Below are positions 11,880 through 23,946 of a DNA stretch of 64,000 nt, one piece after another. The position numbers and the translations under genes were made by a program. The DNA is from Cephalotus follicularis (lineage: Eukaryota; Streptophyta; Magnoliopsida; Oxalidales; Cephalotaceae), in NCBI GenBank assembly GCA_001972305.1, contig BDDD01000061.1:613541-677540 (forward strand). Direction: 5' to 3'. The notes below the pieces were generated by a model, which saw only the letters and a list, made by a program, of their open reading frames with translations, was not told where the DNA came from and searched no databases. Within the stretch, counting starts at the first letter, position 1; every line of letters begins with the position of its first letter.

Positions 11880-14800
11880 AAAAGATTGCAAAGTAAGGAA
11901 GCCCCGGCAATGGAAAAGATCATCGAAACATTTAAGCAAGTCCAAATCAATATACCATTTCTTGAAGCCATTGAACAGGTGCCCTCTTACGCAAAAGTCC
12001 TTAAAGAATTATGCACTAAAAAGAGGATCCTTCAGACTTCGAAAAAGGCTTTCTTGGCAGCCAACATTAGTGCACTGTTTTCGCAACCCATGATGCGAAA
12101 GCATAAAGACCCTGGCTGCCCGACAATCTCTTGCGTTATTGGAAACACGAAAATTGAGCATGCCTTGCTCGATTTAGGAGCAAGTGTGAATTTGTTGCCA
12201 TCTTCGGTTTATGAGAAGCTTGGACTAGGAGAGTTAAGACCAACCACGATGACATTGCAATTAGCGGATAGGTTTGTGAAGGTGCCGCGAGGGAAAATTG
12301 AGGATGTGTTGATAAAGGTTGGTGAGTTTTTCTTTTAGTCGACTTCGTCGTCTTAGACACCCAGCCTGTTGCAAACTTAAATGATCAAATTCCAGTTATC
12401 CTTGGTAGACCTTTCCTAGCGACAAGTAATGCGTTAATCAATTGTCGAAATGGTCTGATGAAATTAAGCTTCGGAAATACGTCCGTGGATTTTAATGTTT
12501 TTCGACTGGGTAAGCATTCCAGCGATTTTGATGGATTGAACGCAATCCACGCATTTCCCGATTACATAGATACACACTTTGACATGGATTTTGATGGAAA
12601 TTTTAATGATTGCATGCGGGATTTAGAGGATATTGATGGAGGTGATTTCGTTGATGCGTTTAGTATGCAGCCATTAGAGCCAGTGGGCCCCTTGTCCACA
12701 TCCGTACCTAAACCATAAATTGAGGAGCCTCCGAAACCTGAACTCAAAGAATTGCCCTATACATTGAAATACTCGTTTTTCGGTGAAAACCAAACTCTTC
12801 CTGTTATCATTTCATCTGATCTTACTCCCAGTCAGGAAGAGGAGGTTATTGACCTACTCAAAGAAAATAAAAAGGAAATTGGTTGGACGATGGCCGACAT
12901 CAAAGGAATTAGCCCTTCTATTTGCGAGCATCACATAAATCTCATAGAAGGATTTAAACCTTCTAGAGAACCTCAACGAAGAGCAAATCCCTTGATGTAA
13001 GTGGCCATACAAAAAGAAATCTTGAAGTGGCTGGACAATGGGATCATTTATCCCATTTCAGATAGTCAATGGGTGAGTCCAGTCCACGTTGTCCCAAAGA
13101 AATACAGAGTAACGGTAGTGCAATCCTCCACCGATGACTTACTTCCTACAAAAATTCGAACTGGATGGAGGGTGTGCATTGACTACCGAAAGTTGAATAC
13201 AGCAACCTGGAAGGATCATTTTCCACTTCCGTTTATCGATCAAATGCTAGATAGGTTAGCTGGTCATGAGTATTATTGTTTTCTCGATGGGTACTCTGGA
13301 TACAATCAAATTCCCATTGCTCTGCAAGATCAAGAGAAAACCACGTTCACATGCCCTTTCGGAACATTTTCTTAACGACGCATGCCGTTTGGCCTTTGCA
13401 ATGCACCCGCTACCATCCAAAGGTGCATGATGAGTATTTTCTCTGACATGGTGGAAGACTTTCTTGCAGTATGTATGGATGACTTTTCTGTGCATGGTTC
13501 CTCATTTTCTCAATGCCTTCATCACCTAAAATTAGTACTCGAAAGAAGTCAAGAGAAGAATTTGGTGCTTAATTGGGAAAAATGCAATTTCATGGTGAAG
13601 AAGGAGATCGTTCTTGGACATGTAGTGTCAAAAGAAGGAATTCAAGTAGATAAAGCGAAAATAGAAGTCATCAAGCATTTGCCTCGATCTTGTAATGTGA
13701 AAGATATCCGAGCATTCCTCGGACATGCTGGGTTTTATCGAAGGTTCATCCAGGATTTTATCAAGGTAGCACGCCCCTTGACTTCGCTCCTAGCAAAAGA
13801 TCAAGATTTTGTTTTCTCTGACGAGTCCCTTGTAGCATTTAACCGCTTAAAGAATGTGCTCACTTCCGCTCCTATCATTCAGGCACCAATTTGGACTAAA
13901 ACTTTTGAGATCATGTGCGACGCTTCTGATAGTGCCATTGGAGCTATTCTCGGCCAAAGAATGAATAAACTGCCTCATGTCATTTATTATGCAAGTAGGA
14001 CCCTTTCCGATGCGGAATTGAATTACATGACCATTGAGAAGGAATTCTTAGCTGCGATCTTTGCACTTGAGAAATTTCGTTCATATCTTTTAGGATCACA
14101 TGTCATCGTGTATACTGATCATGCTGCGATTCGGCATCTCATGAGTGAAAAGGATGCAAAGGCGCGTCTTATCCGGTGGGTTCTGCTCCTTCAAGAATTT
14201 GACATTGAAATTCGAGATAAGAAAGGAACTGAGAATATGGTGGCTGACCATTTATCCCGACTCTCCAATACACCAGAGGTCCATGGTCCGATTAATGAAA
14301 GTTTTCCTGATGAGAAGATTATGCGCTTTGAGAGCGAACCATGGTATGCGGACATAGTGAATTATCTTGTTACGGGCAGTGTACCCTCAGAATGGTCTGC
14401 TCAAGATAAGCGTAGGATTCTTTCGCAAGTGAAACATTTTTTCCTGGATGATCCTTATCTTTTCAAAGCATGTCCGGATTTAATTTTGCGACGATGTGTT
14501 CCAGATCATGAGCATCGCTCAGTTCTGTCTTTCTGTCATGATTAGGCATGTGGTGCTCATTTCGGCCTGACCAAGACAACAGCTAAGGTTTTACAATGTG
14601 GTTTTTATTGGCCGACTATTTTTAAAGATGCGTTTTAGTACTGTAGGGCTTGTGCTTCGTGTCAAGCTTTAGGCCGTGTGACGCAACGAAATATGATGCC
14701 TTTGACACTGATTTTGACGGTTGAGGTCTTTGATGTTTGGGGTATTGATTTTATGGGTCCGTTTCCCAATTCATTTGGGAATTTATACAACCTTCTAGCT

Positions 14801-15640
14801 GTTGATTATGTTTCAAAGTGGATAGAGGCGATTCCTTGTCGAACCAATGACAACTCCGTCGTTGTTAAATTTCTCAAGGGACATATTTTTTCTCGTTTTG
14901 GCACCCCACGTGCCATTATCAGTGATAGAGGTACTCATTTTTGCAATCGTTCCTTTGAAGCCCTTTTGAAAAGATATGGGATCACTCACAAGCTCACCAC
15001 ACCATATCATCCCCAAACAAGTGGGCAAGTTGAGGTATCTAATCGCCAAATCAAGAAAATTCTCGAAAAAATAGTCAACCCCAATAGAAAGGATTGGTCC
15101 ACGCGACTTGTGGATGCTTTATGGGCTTATCGAACTGCTTTCAAGACTGACCTGGGTCAATCTCCTTACCGTCTTATGTATGGTAAAGCTTGTCATCTTC
15201 CTGTGGAGTTAGAACATCGAGCCTTTTGGGCTATTAAGCAATTTAATTTTGATCGTTCCACTGCGAGTAGTCATCGTGCTCTTCAATTACCTGAGTTAGA
15301 AGAAATTCGAAATGATGCATATGCCAATGCAAAGATTTTCAAAAGAAAGACCAAGTCCTTTCATGATGCGCGGATTATGCGGAAAAATTTTGAAGTAGGA
15401 GACAAGGTTGTTTTATATAATTCACGTTTGCATTTGTTTCCTAGAAAATTGAGGTCTCATTGGGATGGTCCTTATATTGTTAAAAACGTTTTCTCACATG
15501 GTGTTTTTGAGATATGTAAGCCAGGTACTGAAGATGTGTTTAAGGTAAATGGGCAGCGATTGAAGAAATTTTTAGAGATTCCGGCTGCGCCGATCATAGA
15601 GGCCATAGACTTGCATGAGCCTCTTTATGAGCCTCCATGA
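11880..15640 (+). pseudogene. pol remnant of the Athila-like element (protease, RT, RNase H, integrase)
   Basis: In order: an aspartic-protease-like part (CVIGNTKIEHALLDLGASVNLLP, near 12130-12210); the RT leader (ADIKGISPSICEHHINLIEG); RT ([82 protein letters not shown]); RNase H ([43 protein letters not shown]); and integrase ([57 protein letters not shown]). The protein would process gag, copy RNA into cDNA and integrate it. It is broken as a whole, though the RT-RNase H and integrase parts are long and well preserved. Confidence 0.92.
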
Positions 15641-16223
15641 TGATATTCGGTAAATCCTACCCCTTTGTTCTTTATTTTATTGCATTGTTTCTTATATTTT
15701 TGTGATCATGCATTGTTGTTTCTTTAGTCTGTTTCTATTGCATTGAGGACAATGCAAGATTTAAGTATGGGAGGGGTTAGACCAATGTTCATTTTAATTT
15801 TGAAAGTAGGAATAAGTGTTGATATGCTTAGAAACAATAGAAAAACCCCATAGGAGATAATAAAAATTTTGTTTTCAAGGAAAAGGAAAGGAATGCATCT
15901 CAAGGTAGGAGTTTTGTACGAAAATTAAAATGATAAATGAATAAAAAGACCGGTCTTGTGTGTTTTCAAAGTTTCATAAGATTTTATGGAGGAGGAGGAC
16001 AAGGAATTGATGTTCTTGCATATATGTGTATATATATATTAGGGGTTTAACGGCTTGTTGCATAAGCTAAATGCAATCGTGATTCCTACGAAAGTGAGTT
16101 AGGTTTTTTGTTTATGTTCTTGTGTGAGCATTTAGTTTTTATTTTTGTGTTTGCGTGTGTTTTCTTGTTTTAACTTTCTATTTTGTTGCTTGGGGACAAG
16201 CAAGGTTTAAGTATGGGGGTATT
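15641..16223 (+). other. Noncoding tail of the Athila-like element with two polypurine tracts
   Basis: No protein signal is seen between integrase and the 3' LTR. Two similar purine-rich tracts occur: TTTAAGTATGGGAGGGG at 15760-15776, preceded by 'gaggacaatgcaaga', and TTTAAGTATGGGGGT at 16206-16220, preceded by 'ggggacaagcaagg', just before the LTR. The second is the expected plus-strand primer site. The first may be an additional one, as known in Athila/Tat-type elements. Confidence 0.7.
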
Positions 16224-17661
16224 TGTTTAGCATAAAAATGTGTTGTTTTTAATGATTTATTTGTGATATTTTTATGCTGGGAATGGACTACTTTGGTTAC
16301 ATTGTGATGATTTTCAGGTACAAGAGCAAAAGGACCAAAGTGCAAGAATACTACCCAAAGTTGTGCAAATTGGAGCTTGAAAGTGTAAAGATAGAAGAAG
16401 TGACAAATTCTGCAGAAATAGAGTAAAAAGCGTCGATGTTTTTCATAGGGATCGATGTCTTTTCTGGGTTTGTAGTAAACGCGTGGATGCCTTTTGTTGC
16501 GGATCGATGTCCTTTCTGGGATTGCAACCTACCTTCAAATGCTATGAAACAGACATCGACGTCTTTCATCAAACGGATCGACGTCTTTGTGCAAATTCGA
16601 CCTGTAGATTTTGGATCACAATGCATCGACGTCTTTCATCATAGGGATCGATGTCCATTACGCGCATCTCAGCAAACGACAATTTTTTTTTACAAAACGC
16701 GTCGATGTCCAACCAAAGGCGTCGACGTCTTCTTCTGCAGCAGAAATAGAAAGTTAGATTTTTTTCCAAATTTTGTAACTAGGATTGATTTATTTCCGTT
16801 TCTGATCAGTTTTGTAATATAAAAACAATACAAGGCCGGCCAAATTGAAGGAGAGAGGCTGGTAGAAACCCTATTTTCTTCTTTGTCAATTTTAGTTTAT
16901 TTTACAATGTTTAGTAGCTAAACTCTTCAAGGTTTTGGGAAAGAACAAAGCCTAGATTGTTATTGTTTCAATTCCATCAATAAAAATCCTTGAACATTTG
17001 ATCTGTTCTTCAAATATTTTTTCCTTCACACACACTTTGTCTGTCTTATTAAAATCCCCAAACATCTTGTCGATGAAGCTGAAAGTTGGTGAATAAAGGG
17101 TGCTTAATTCAATCAATGGAGTCTACTCATACGGTTTGTCACAACGAACACACTTCGTATAGACCTAGCATGTCTACTCATACGTCTTGCGGCCGTTGCT
17201 GTACTTCGTATAGACCTAACATGTCTACTCATACGTCTTGTCATCACCGTCGCACTCCGTATCGACCTAGCTGCCGCTGGTTATCAAGGTATGATCATTC
17301 AATTAAATGTAATTGTTCAATACAATCTACAGTGAGTTTCTATACCCTAAAACCGCTTCTTAATTATATTTTTTCTTCACTTTTATTCGTTGTTTTGATT
17401 CGTTTTAAAATTGCATGTTTTATTTCTTGGTGTTTCGAATTCAGTGTTTTTAACTCTCGAAGTCTTAATTTTCTGTTTTGATCATTTATTTTTTTATGCA
17501 TAATTAGGAGTAGTTTTCATAATTAAACCTTGATTTCGCATACTTCGCCTAGGTTGGCTAATTTACAACTAGTTTAATGTTTCCCTATGTTCGACCCGTT
17601 ACTGCATGATCCGTGCACTTGTGGCTATAAATTTTAAAACATCATTCTTTTTACGTGAACA
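16224..17661 (+). repeat. 3' LTR of the Athila-like element
   Basis: It is 1438 bp, nearly identical to 8414-9847 with the same TG..CA ends, and is followed by ATAGG (17662-17666), the second TSD copy. The CGTCGACG cluster recurs at 16430-16740. Confidence 0.93.
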
Positions 17662-17666
17662 ATAGG

Positions 17667-18856
17667 ACATTCAAACACTATGCCCAAATGTGGGCTAACA
17701 TGAGAGTGTATTGGGCCATTATGCTAATGTGTGTTGTGCACACTTTGGGCCAAAATTTTGAATGCCTAAGAGGGAAGAATTTCGTCCAGCCCAACATCCC
17801 TTCCTAGCCACCTCCACGTTGTCTTCTAGTGAAGATTCAATGTGGTCAAAGTTCTAACATGTGAAGGTGATGCTAGAAGTATGGGCACTAGAAGGCAAAA
17901 GAGTATGGCATGCCATACTTTGTCTCACATTTTTGGCCGACATTAGAGGCCTTTTGTGAGGGACTAGGAGTCTCATTCTCACCATTACACATTCGACACT
18001 CTCACACTTAGAGCTCTCTCACCAGTAGTTCTCTCTATTTTCTCTTCTTCCTTTCTTTGTTACAACTCACATGGAAGCCATAGTTGAGTAAAGCTAGGAG
18101 CTCAAAAGAAGAAAGGACTTGCTCTCTTCTCCTCTCTACTCTTCTTCTAGTCACTATAGGTGGAGATATATACACATTGTAGTATATCTTTACATGTATT
18201 GGATAATCATTAGGTGTTAGAACCCTCCATACAAAAGAAGTCCCAAGGAATTATCTTTATCCTTGGTAGAACCTTGTATGGTATGAGATGTAGGTTTTAA
18301 CTTAGTTATTTGAGTGTATAAGTGCTTGTAAGTTTTGGCCCCTCTTGGAAAGCATGGACCCATGACTTTGGAGCATTGTTGGTAGAGCTTGGAGAACAAC
18401 CAAAGGAGCTAAAGTGTTGAGGGAGCACTTGAAGGAAGGAGTTTTGCATTTGGGGTAATGAATCCTTTTCTTCTTCCCTTTTTCTTTATGCTCTGTCTCG
18501 ACCTTTCTAGGGTTTCTTATAGGAAAGCCTAGCTATGTGTTTATGTATGTTTTTAGGGTTTGTCTGAAACCCTAAACCCATTTTGGTGCTTGATACTTTC
18601 AGCCATTTAGGGTTTTTAGCAAGACCCTAAATCTCAATTTTTGTAGGATCCAACTTGAGGCATGCTTGCAATGCTCTAGATGGGCTTGTGGTTCAATTAG
18701 TTGTTTAATTAGAGATCCTTGGGATTGTTAGGACATTTATGGACATACATGGTCAATAGGTTCCCTTGCTTGGAGTTCCTAAAAATGGTAAAATTAAAAT
18801 TGACCATATGCCACACCTATGCCTTAAAATGCTCCCCACCCTTTATGGGCTACTAA
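17667..18856 (+). repeat. Copia-type LTR fragment (family L2), right part
   Basis: This continues the LTR interrupted at 8413. It shares with the solo LTR at 40660-43237 (reverse complement) the run 'cactataggtggagat', then 'gagggagcacttgaaggaaggag', then pyrimidine-rich 'ttttcttcttccct', and a terminal part 'ttagagatcctt..'. It ends where a different LTR family begins near 18857. There is no coding sequence. Confidence 0.6.
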
Positions 18857-19168
18857 CAGCGTGTTGGCCGAAAATCTGGCCAGAGCTCCAGTGGTGACAG
18901 TGTTTTGCTTTCTGTGTGTAGGGTGTAATGAAAGCATACTGTTCATGCAGTGTGGAGGAGGTGGTAAAGATGGTGGAGCCTGCAAACAATAGCGAGGATC
19001 CTATAGATGATCCAGGGCTTTGAGGGTTGGCACTGATGTTGTGAGAAGAACTTTCCCTTATGCCCTCTGCTTTTTGTTTTTCTCCCTATTATCTTTCAAT
19101 TTATCTTGTATTATTCGATGCCCTTATGTGTATTCTTGATATGAGATGGCCTGTTATGACTAGAACTT

Positions 19169-19660
19169 CTCCTTCTTTTAGTATCATTTATTTACTTTCA
19201 TTTCCTATTTGTTCATGATGATTCCATACCCATTTACTTGGAATCCTTTATGTGCTATTCTTGATTTAACTCTCATATTGATATGACACGTTTATTGGTT
19301 GTATATGCATTTGGCCCTCTGCTGTCATATCCGTTTGGCTCCTACAGATATATATTTGTTTCCTTGGCTACTGCCATATTCATTCTATTTCCGTATCTTC
19401 ATACTTGAAAACATCTCCTTCTTTTAGTATCATTTATTTACTTTCGTTTCCTATTTGTTCATGATGATTCCATACCCGTTTACTTGGAATCCTTTATGTG
19501 CTATTCTCGATTTAACTCTCATATTGATAAGACACGTTTGTTGGTTGTATATGCATTTGGCCCTCTACTGTCATATCCATTTGGCTCCTGCAGATATATA
19601 TTTGTTTCCTTGGCTACTGCCATATTCATTCTATTTCCGTATCTTCATACTTGAACTCTT
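19169..19660 (+). repeat. Tandem duplication, two units of 246 bp
   Basis: The stretch from 'ctccttcttttagtatcatt' to 'cttcatacttga' occurs at about 19169-19414 and again at 19415-19660 with only a few differences, so the duplication is recent relative to the LTR. Confidence 0.9.
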
Positions 19661-20001
19661 GTTGTTGGTATCTTTGATTTATACCTATATATTGTTAGAA
19701 ATTGCTGTTGTGTGAGCTATGTCCTTGTGAGTGGGACATTCCCTTCTCTTACCTTACTTGCTCTCAAAATTCTTTGATGTGATATGTGACCTTTGGATAT
19801 TCTTGTTATGAGATGGCTTTGCAAGCCTTATTTGTATTTGATTCCTACATTCGATTTATTTCGTTATGATACTTATCTTTTCTTTATTGTGATATCATTG
19901 ATGTTGACATGATGATTTCTTGTTCTGGGTGATGATGTCACCTTCCATTATGTGCTTTATTGTGAGATTGTGTTTTGTACTCTGATGCTGGGTTCCTCGT
20001 G

Positions 20002-20051
<50 letters not shown>
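20002..20051. repeat. Microsatellite (AC)n followed by (AT)n
   Basis: About 17 AC units run into about 8 AT units without a break. Confidence 0.95.
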
Positions 20052-20259
20052 GTTTTTGAACGTAGGCCCATCGTACGGGGTGGGGTGCGTGCCGTAGCAG
20101 GCCTATCGTACGGGGTAGGGTGTTCCGTATGATCTATAGCCCATGGGTGCTCTACACCGGTGTATTGAGTATGATATTTATATGGTAGCCTCATGCTCAT
20201 TACTATTACTTTGATGACATTGTGTGTGTCAACCAGCATCTCCAGTTATTTTAATTTGT

Positions 20260-20885
20260 ATGTGCGTACATTTGTGAAACTTGTTTACACTTATGGATTA
20301 TATTGTGGATCTTGATCATATTTGTTGATCATATTGTGGATCGTGATTATATTTGTGGATCTTGCTTATAATTGTGTAGCTCTTCCTTGAGCATTGAGAT
20401 TATTTCCATGGATTTTCATTTTATCTATCTTGTGCTTATAGCCTTGTTAATATTATTGCTTCTTTTATTTCCATTGTTGAGATTTGAGCTTTCTTTCCAC
20501 AGAGCCTTTTGTTGAGATTTGGGTTTTCTTTCTGTGGATCATACTTTATTTCACTTTGTGATTATCCATTGTTGAGATTTGAGATTCCTTTCAGTGGAGT
20601 TACATTTTATTCATACGTGGGCATATTTGTGGGTCTTGTTTATATCTGTGGAGCCCATTTGTCGAGTATCGAGATTCCTTTTCAAGGGTTCACATTTGTG
20701 GATTCTGTTTACATTTGTGGTTCCCGTTTACATTTATGGATTCCATTTACATTTGCGGATCTCGTTCACATTGTGGTTTCTCGATTACCTTTGAGGATCT
20801 TGATTTCTTTGTGGATCTTGATTATCTTTGTGGAACTTGTTCACACATGTGGATCTTGCTTATATTGTGAATCTTGTTTATGATG
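20260..20885 (+). repeat. Degenerate minisatellite of GTGGATCTTG-type units
   Basis: The short phrases 'ttgtggatcttg', 'catttgtggttcccg' and 'tttgcggatctcg' recur more than fifteen times at irregular 15-35 bp spacing, with interspersed 'gttgagatttg' copies (20476, 20512, 20572). Confidence 0.75.
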
Positions 20886-21482
20886 TTTCAGGGGATGTGT
20901 TCTATCTCACTTAGTTATTTGGACTAATCCCCTCCTTTTTATCTTTTTCAGATAGTGAAAAAATAGTTGGTAAGTCTGCTTTAGTTGACGTCGGATCACG
21001 AGGGCATACCTACCAGAGTTTCAACGCGTGCATATCGTTCACGACATCAACATTTAAATTTTGCATTACTTATGTTCTATATAAATGTTGTTACACTTTT
21101 GTTTTTTGAAGGGCTTAACCGTTTTTATGATTCATGCTTTGATAATATGGTTGAGGCGGAGCCCAATCCATGCATGTTTACTATTTTAGATGTGGTTTGC
21201 TGAGGGCTGAGCCCACTTTATAAATTGTGTTTTCTTTACAGGGGACATAGTCTGATAAACGGATACTGCACGCCCGATTTTCGTAAAAAATTAAGAGTTA
21301 GAATTATTTTCAAGTTTTAAGAAAAGTTCAACTTCATGACTTTTAATTTGATTATATGGTTTTAATTAGTTTTCAAACTTGTTTTAAGATATCACGTCGG
21401 GGTTTCCGAAAGGAGGCTTACCACGTTATGGTCACATTCGTCTTGGTAGGATTATCCGGTGCCTGTCGGGACGGGTGTGACA

Positions 21483-21594
21483 CACAGTGAATGAGAAAAT
21501 AGTAGTAAATCACACAAAATATCAAAAATGACAAAAGTACTATGGTCTCAATGAAATTAAAAAATTAGTTTTGTAGTTATCTTACATATTTAAT
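21483..21594. other. Unassigned 112-bp AT-rich island
   Basis: This short stretch lies between the TGACA end of one LTR and the TGTGACACC start of the next. It matches nothing else that I can see in the window. It could be old host DNA or a remnant of an earlier element. Confidence 0.5.
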
Positions 21595-23944
21595 TGTGAC
21601 ACCCTGGACCCAATGAGGGTCTAAGACGTCACCCAAACTCATTTAATCCCTTAATCAATGAGTCTGGTACTAGTTAAGTTTATTATGTACAATAGAAATC
21701 CATAAATACTTAAAACTTTAATACATATTTACGTACATCCATTCAAACATTCTTAAATATTCATACATATCCTTATATAACATGCATAATCACCATATCT
21801 TTCTAATTCATTACAATACATATCCTACATAACTTATATATCTCCATACAATATACAAGTTCATAATAAACATCGTCCTTGAATCCCTGCTCATTTCATC
21901 CTTACCATCACTGATCTATGCGTCCCTGCCCACTGCTACTTGCCCATGATCCATCCATACCTAATCACATAAACGGTACTCATTCCAAATGATGGGTCAG
22001 TCAAACGACCTCATAGAAAACAACCCCATGCTTATGATATGAATAGGTATCACAAATATAAATCACATGGCATAATGCATGAACAATTGTGATTAACTAA
22101 TCTATACATTTAACTATCCCATACCGACATATATATAAATCGTTAAACTAAACACACACCCTTATCCATACATCTATCAAACAATTAGGAGGTGGACCGG
22201 TTATGTACTATTGTCTCATACCAGCGTATATAAATGGTTAACAAAACATACAATCATCCGTAAGTCTAAATCCCCCATTTTTCAAGGTGGCACAAGCTAG
22301 AGGTTTAGAACATCTAGTTGCCTACCTGTAAACCGATAGGAGCTCAACTAGAACTAGTTGCGTACGGGTAAAACTATAGGAGCTAAACTAGTTACAGATC
22401 CATAAATTCGTTTGTAAAACCATAGCATACCACCATATCATATCGTATCGTCATGAGTCTAGAACCCCTTACGAAGGTGGCACAAGCTCGAGGCTTAGAC
22501 ATGTAGTTGCCTATGGGTAGGTCGATAGGAGCTCAACTAGACCCAGTTACCTACTTTTAGACCTACCGGAGCTCAATCGGTCACAAGATCCATACCCTAT
22601 CGATACATGAGTATAATCCCCCTGAAGGCAGCACAAGCTCAAGGTTTATACATCTAATCACCTACCGGTAGATCAATAAGGGCTCAAATAGAATTGGTTG
22701 CCTATCGGTAGAGCGATAAGAGCTAAATCAATCACGTGCTATGAGTACCTCTAGCAGAGGGATCAGTCGATTGAAGATCAATGCCTAGCATTCCTGAATA
22801 GAAATTACAAGTTCACTCTAGGTGAAAACCTCTATAGATTATCCCTTAATATTACCATGTCATCATTAAAATATGGGAAGAAACCAGTCGTTACCTTTAC
22901 ACGGGCCTCAGAAAAAACCTGGAAGAAAACCATTTTGAAAACATTTCTTGAAATCATTTAAAAAACTAAAATAGGCCTTAAGCGACGACGCCTTCGACTT
23001 GGGCATCGACGCTTTGCACTTAATCGTCAACAATTAGGTTAAGCATTTTCTGTTAAGGTAGTTAGTCGGTTTAGAAATCATTTTTCAAAGCCTAAGTGGC
23101 GAAGCTTTAAGCTAAGCGTCGCTGCTTAGCTAGACGCTGCCAAAGAAAGGCTAAGCATCGACAGTTGTAACGCCATTCTTTTTAAAATGATCTCTAAGTG
23201 GCGATGTCCACGAGCCAGGCGTCGGTGCTTAGAGCAGCAGAACTTATGGTTCTTATATCAAACTTTTGAAATTTCAATCATTTCTTCAAAATCCTTTCAA
23301 TTCCATTTCAATACAAGTACTTAAGCCATTAAAACAATTTTCAATCATTCAAATCCATCCATTTTATTTTAGGTTAAAAACCCCCCATTTCTATCTATAA
23401 ACCCTAACATACCAATTCAATTAATTCATCCAATTCAATCCATCCAATCAGTTTATACATGTGCATGTAAGTGTAAATCATAAGCATATTTAGGTAGAGA
23501 AGTTTTCTACCAAAGATTGAAGTTTGTTCTTGGTTCCTAAGTTGAGAGATAGAGAAAGAACTCAAGTTTTTGGTCTATGGAGCTTCAATCTTGTGTCAAG
23601 CAAGGTTTGATCAATCAATAACCCATTCCCTTTGATCTTAGCAGGATTGGTGATGATTTTGGTGAGTTTTGGGAAAGAGAAGAGAGAGAAATGGTTTAGA
23701 GAGATGGAGAAGAGAGAAAGTGAGATGTTTTAATGTGTTTAGGTTCTATTTATAGTCTCTCTGTTATAATCTACCCACATGAAATACTAATACCTTAAAA
23801 AGGCATAGAAACATACCATATGGGTATTGAAAATACCCCATACTATGCATAACCATATACACAATAATTGTCCATAATTTCTGTGTACTATCAAATTTGA
23901 TGCACTATATGCTAAAGCAAGTAGGACTGCTTCGGGGCGTTACA
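21595..23944 (-). repeat. 3' LTR of gag-only element G1
   Basis: Read on the minus strand it starts TGTAACGCCCCGAAGCAG and ends GGGTGTCACA, about 2350 bp. Its first 640 plus-strand bases match 43645-44276. A degenerate direct repeat ('ggtggcacaagct..agctcaactag', about 140-170 bp, three to four copies) lies at 22280-22740. GCGTCGACGC-like sites lie at 22980-23230. Confidence 0.85.
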
Positions 23945-23946
23945 TT
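23942..23946. repeat. Target-site duplication ACATT (left copy)
   Basis: ACATT abuts the left end of the composite insertion and is repeated at 39425-39429 at its right end. Without the insertion the flanks form an uninterrupted polypurine tract-LTR junction of G1 (minus strand), which supports a single insertion at this point. Confidence 0.8.

Larger units (their letters stand above)
8414..17661 (+). mobile_element. Athila-like Ty3/Gypsy retrotransposon with both LTRs and TSD
   Basis: This 9.25 kb element has two 1.43 kb LTRs (TGTTTAGCATAAAAATG to GTGAACA), a tRNA-Asp-type primer site (CGGCGCCGTTGCC), gag, protease, RT, RNase H, integrase and a polypurine tract, in the Gypsy order. The gag start (PARTAQPSCILLPAPQGNNFELK) and the RT leader (ADIKGISPSICEHHINLIE) are characteristic of the Athila group. 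The element is structurally whole but its coding region is broken in several places. LTR identity is high by eye (a few percent difference), so it is one of the younger insertions here. No env-like reading frame, which many Athila elements carry, is seen between integrase and the 3' LTR. It sits inside a Copia-type LTR. Confidence 0.93.
18857..21482 (+). repeat. 5'-truncated Gypsy LTR fragment rich in tandem repeats
   Basis: The start ('ccagagctccagtggtgacag' region) matches the inner part of the LTR at 36226-39424 (near 36970). The end ('catgcccg'-type motif, then ACGGGTGTGACA) matches the LTR-end pattern of that superfamily. Inside are a 246-bp duplication, an (AC)n/(AT)n microsatellite and a degenerate GTGGATCTTG-type array. 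No coding region is supported. Confidence 0.62.

Noticed and set aside
20509-20883. A small hydrophobic membrane protein
   Set aside because: It comes from a degenerate tandem repeat in an LTR. Hydrophobicity arises from TTT/GTT-rich units, and several frames look similar.
21590-21594. TSD TTAAT for element G1
   Set aside because: The other end of G1 lies beyond the Copia insertion and is not seen, so no duplication can be claimed.
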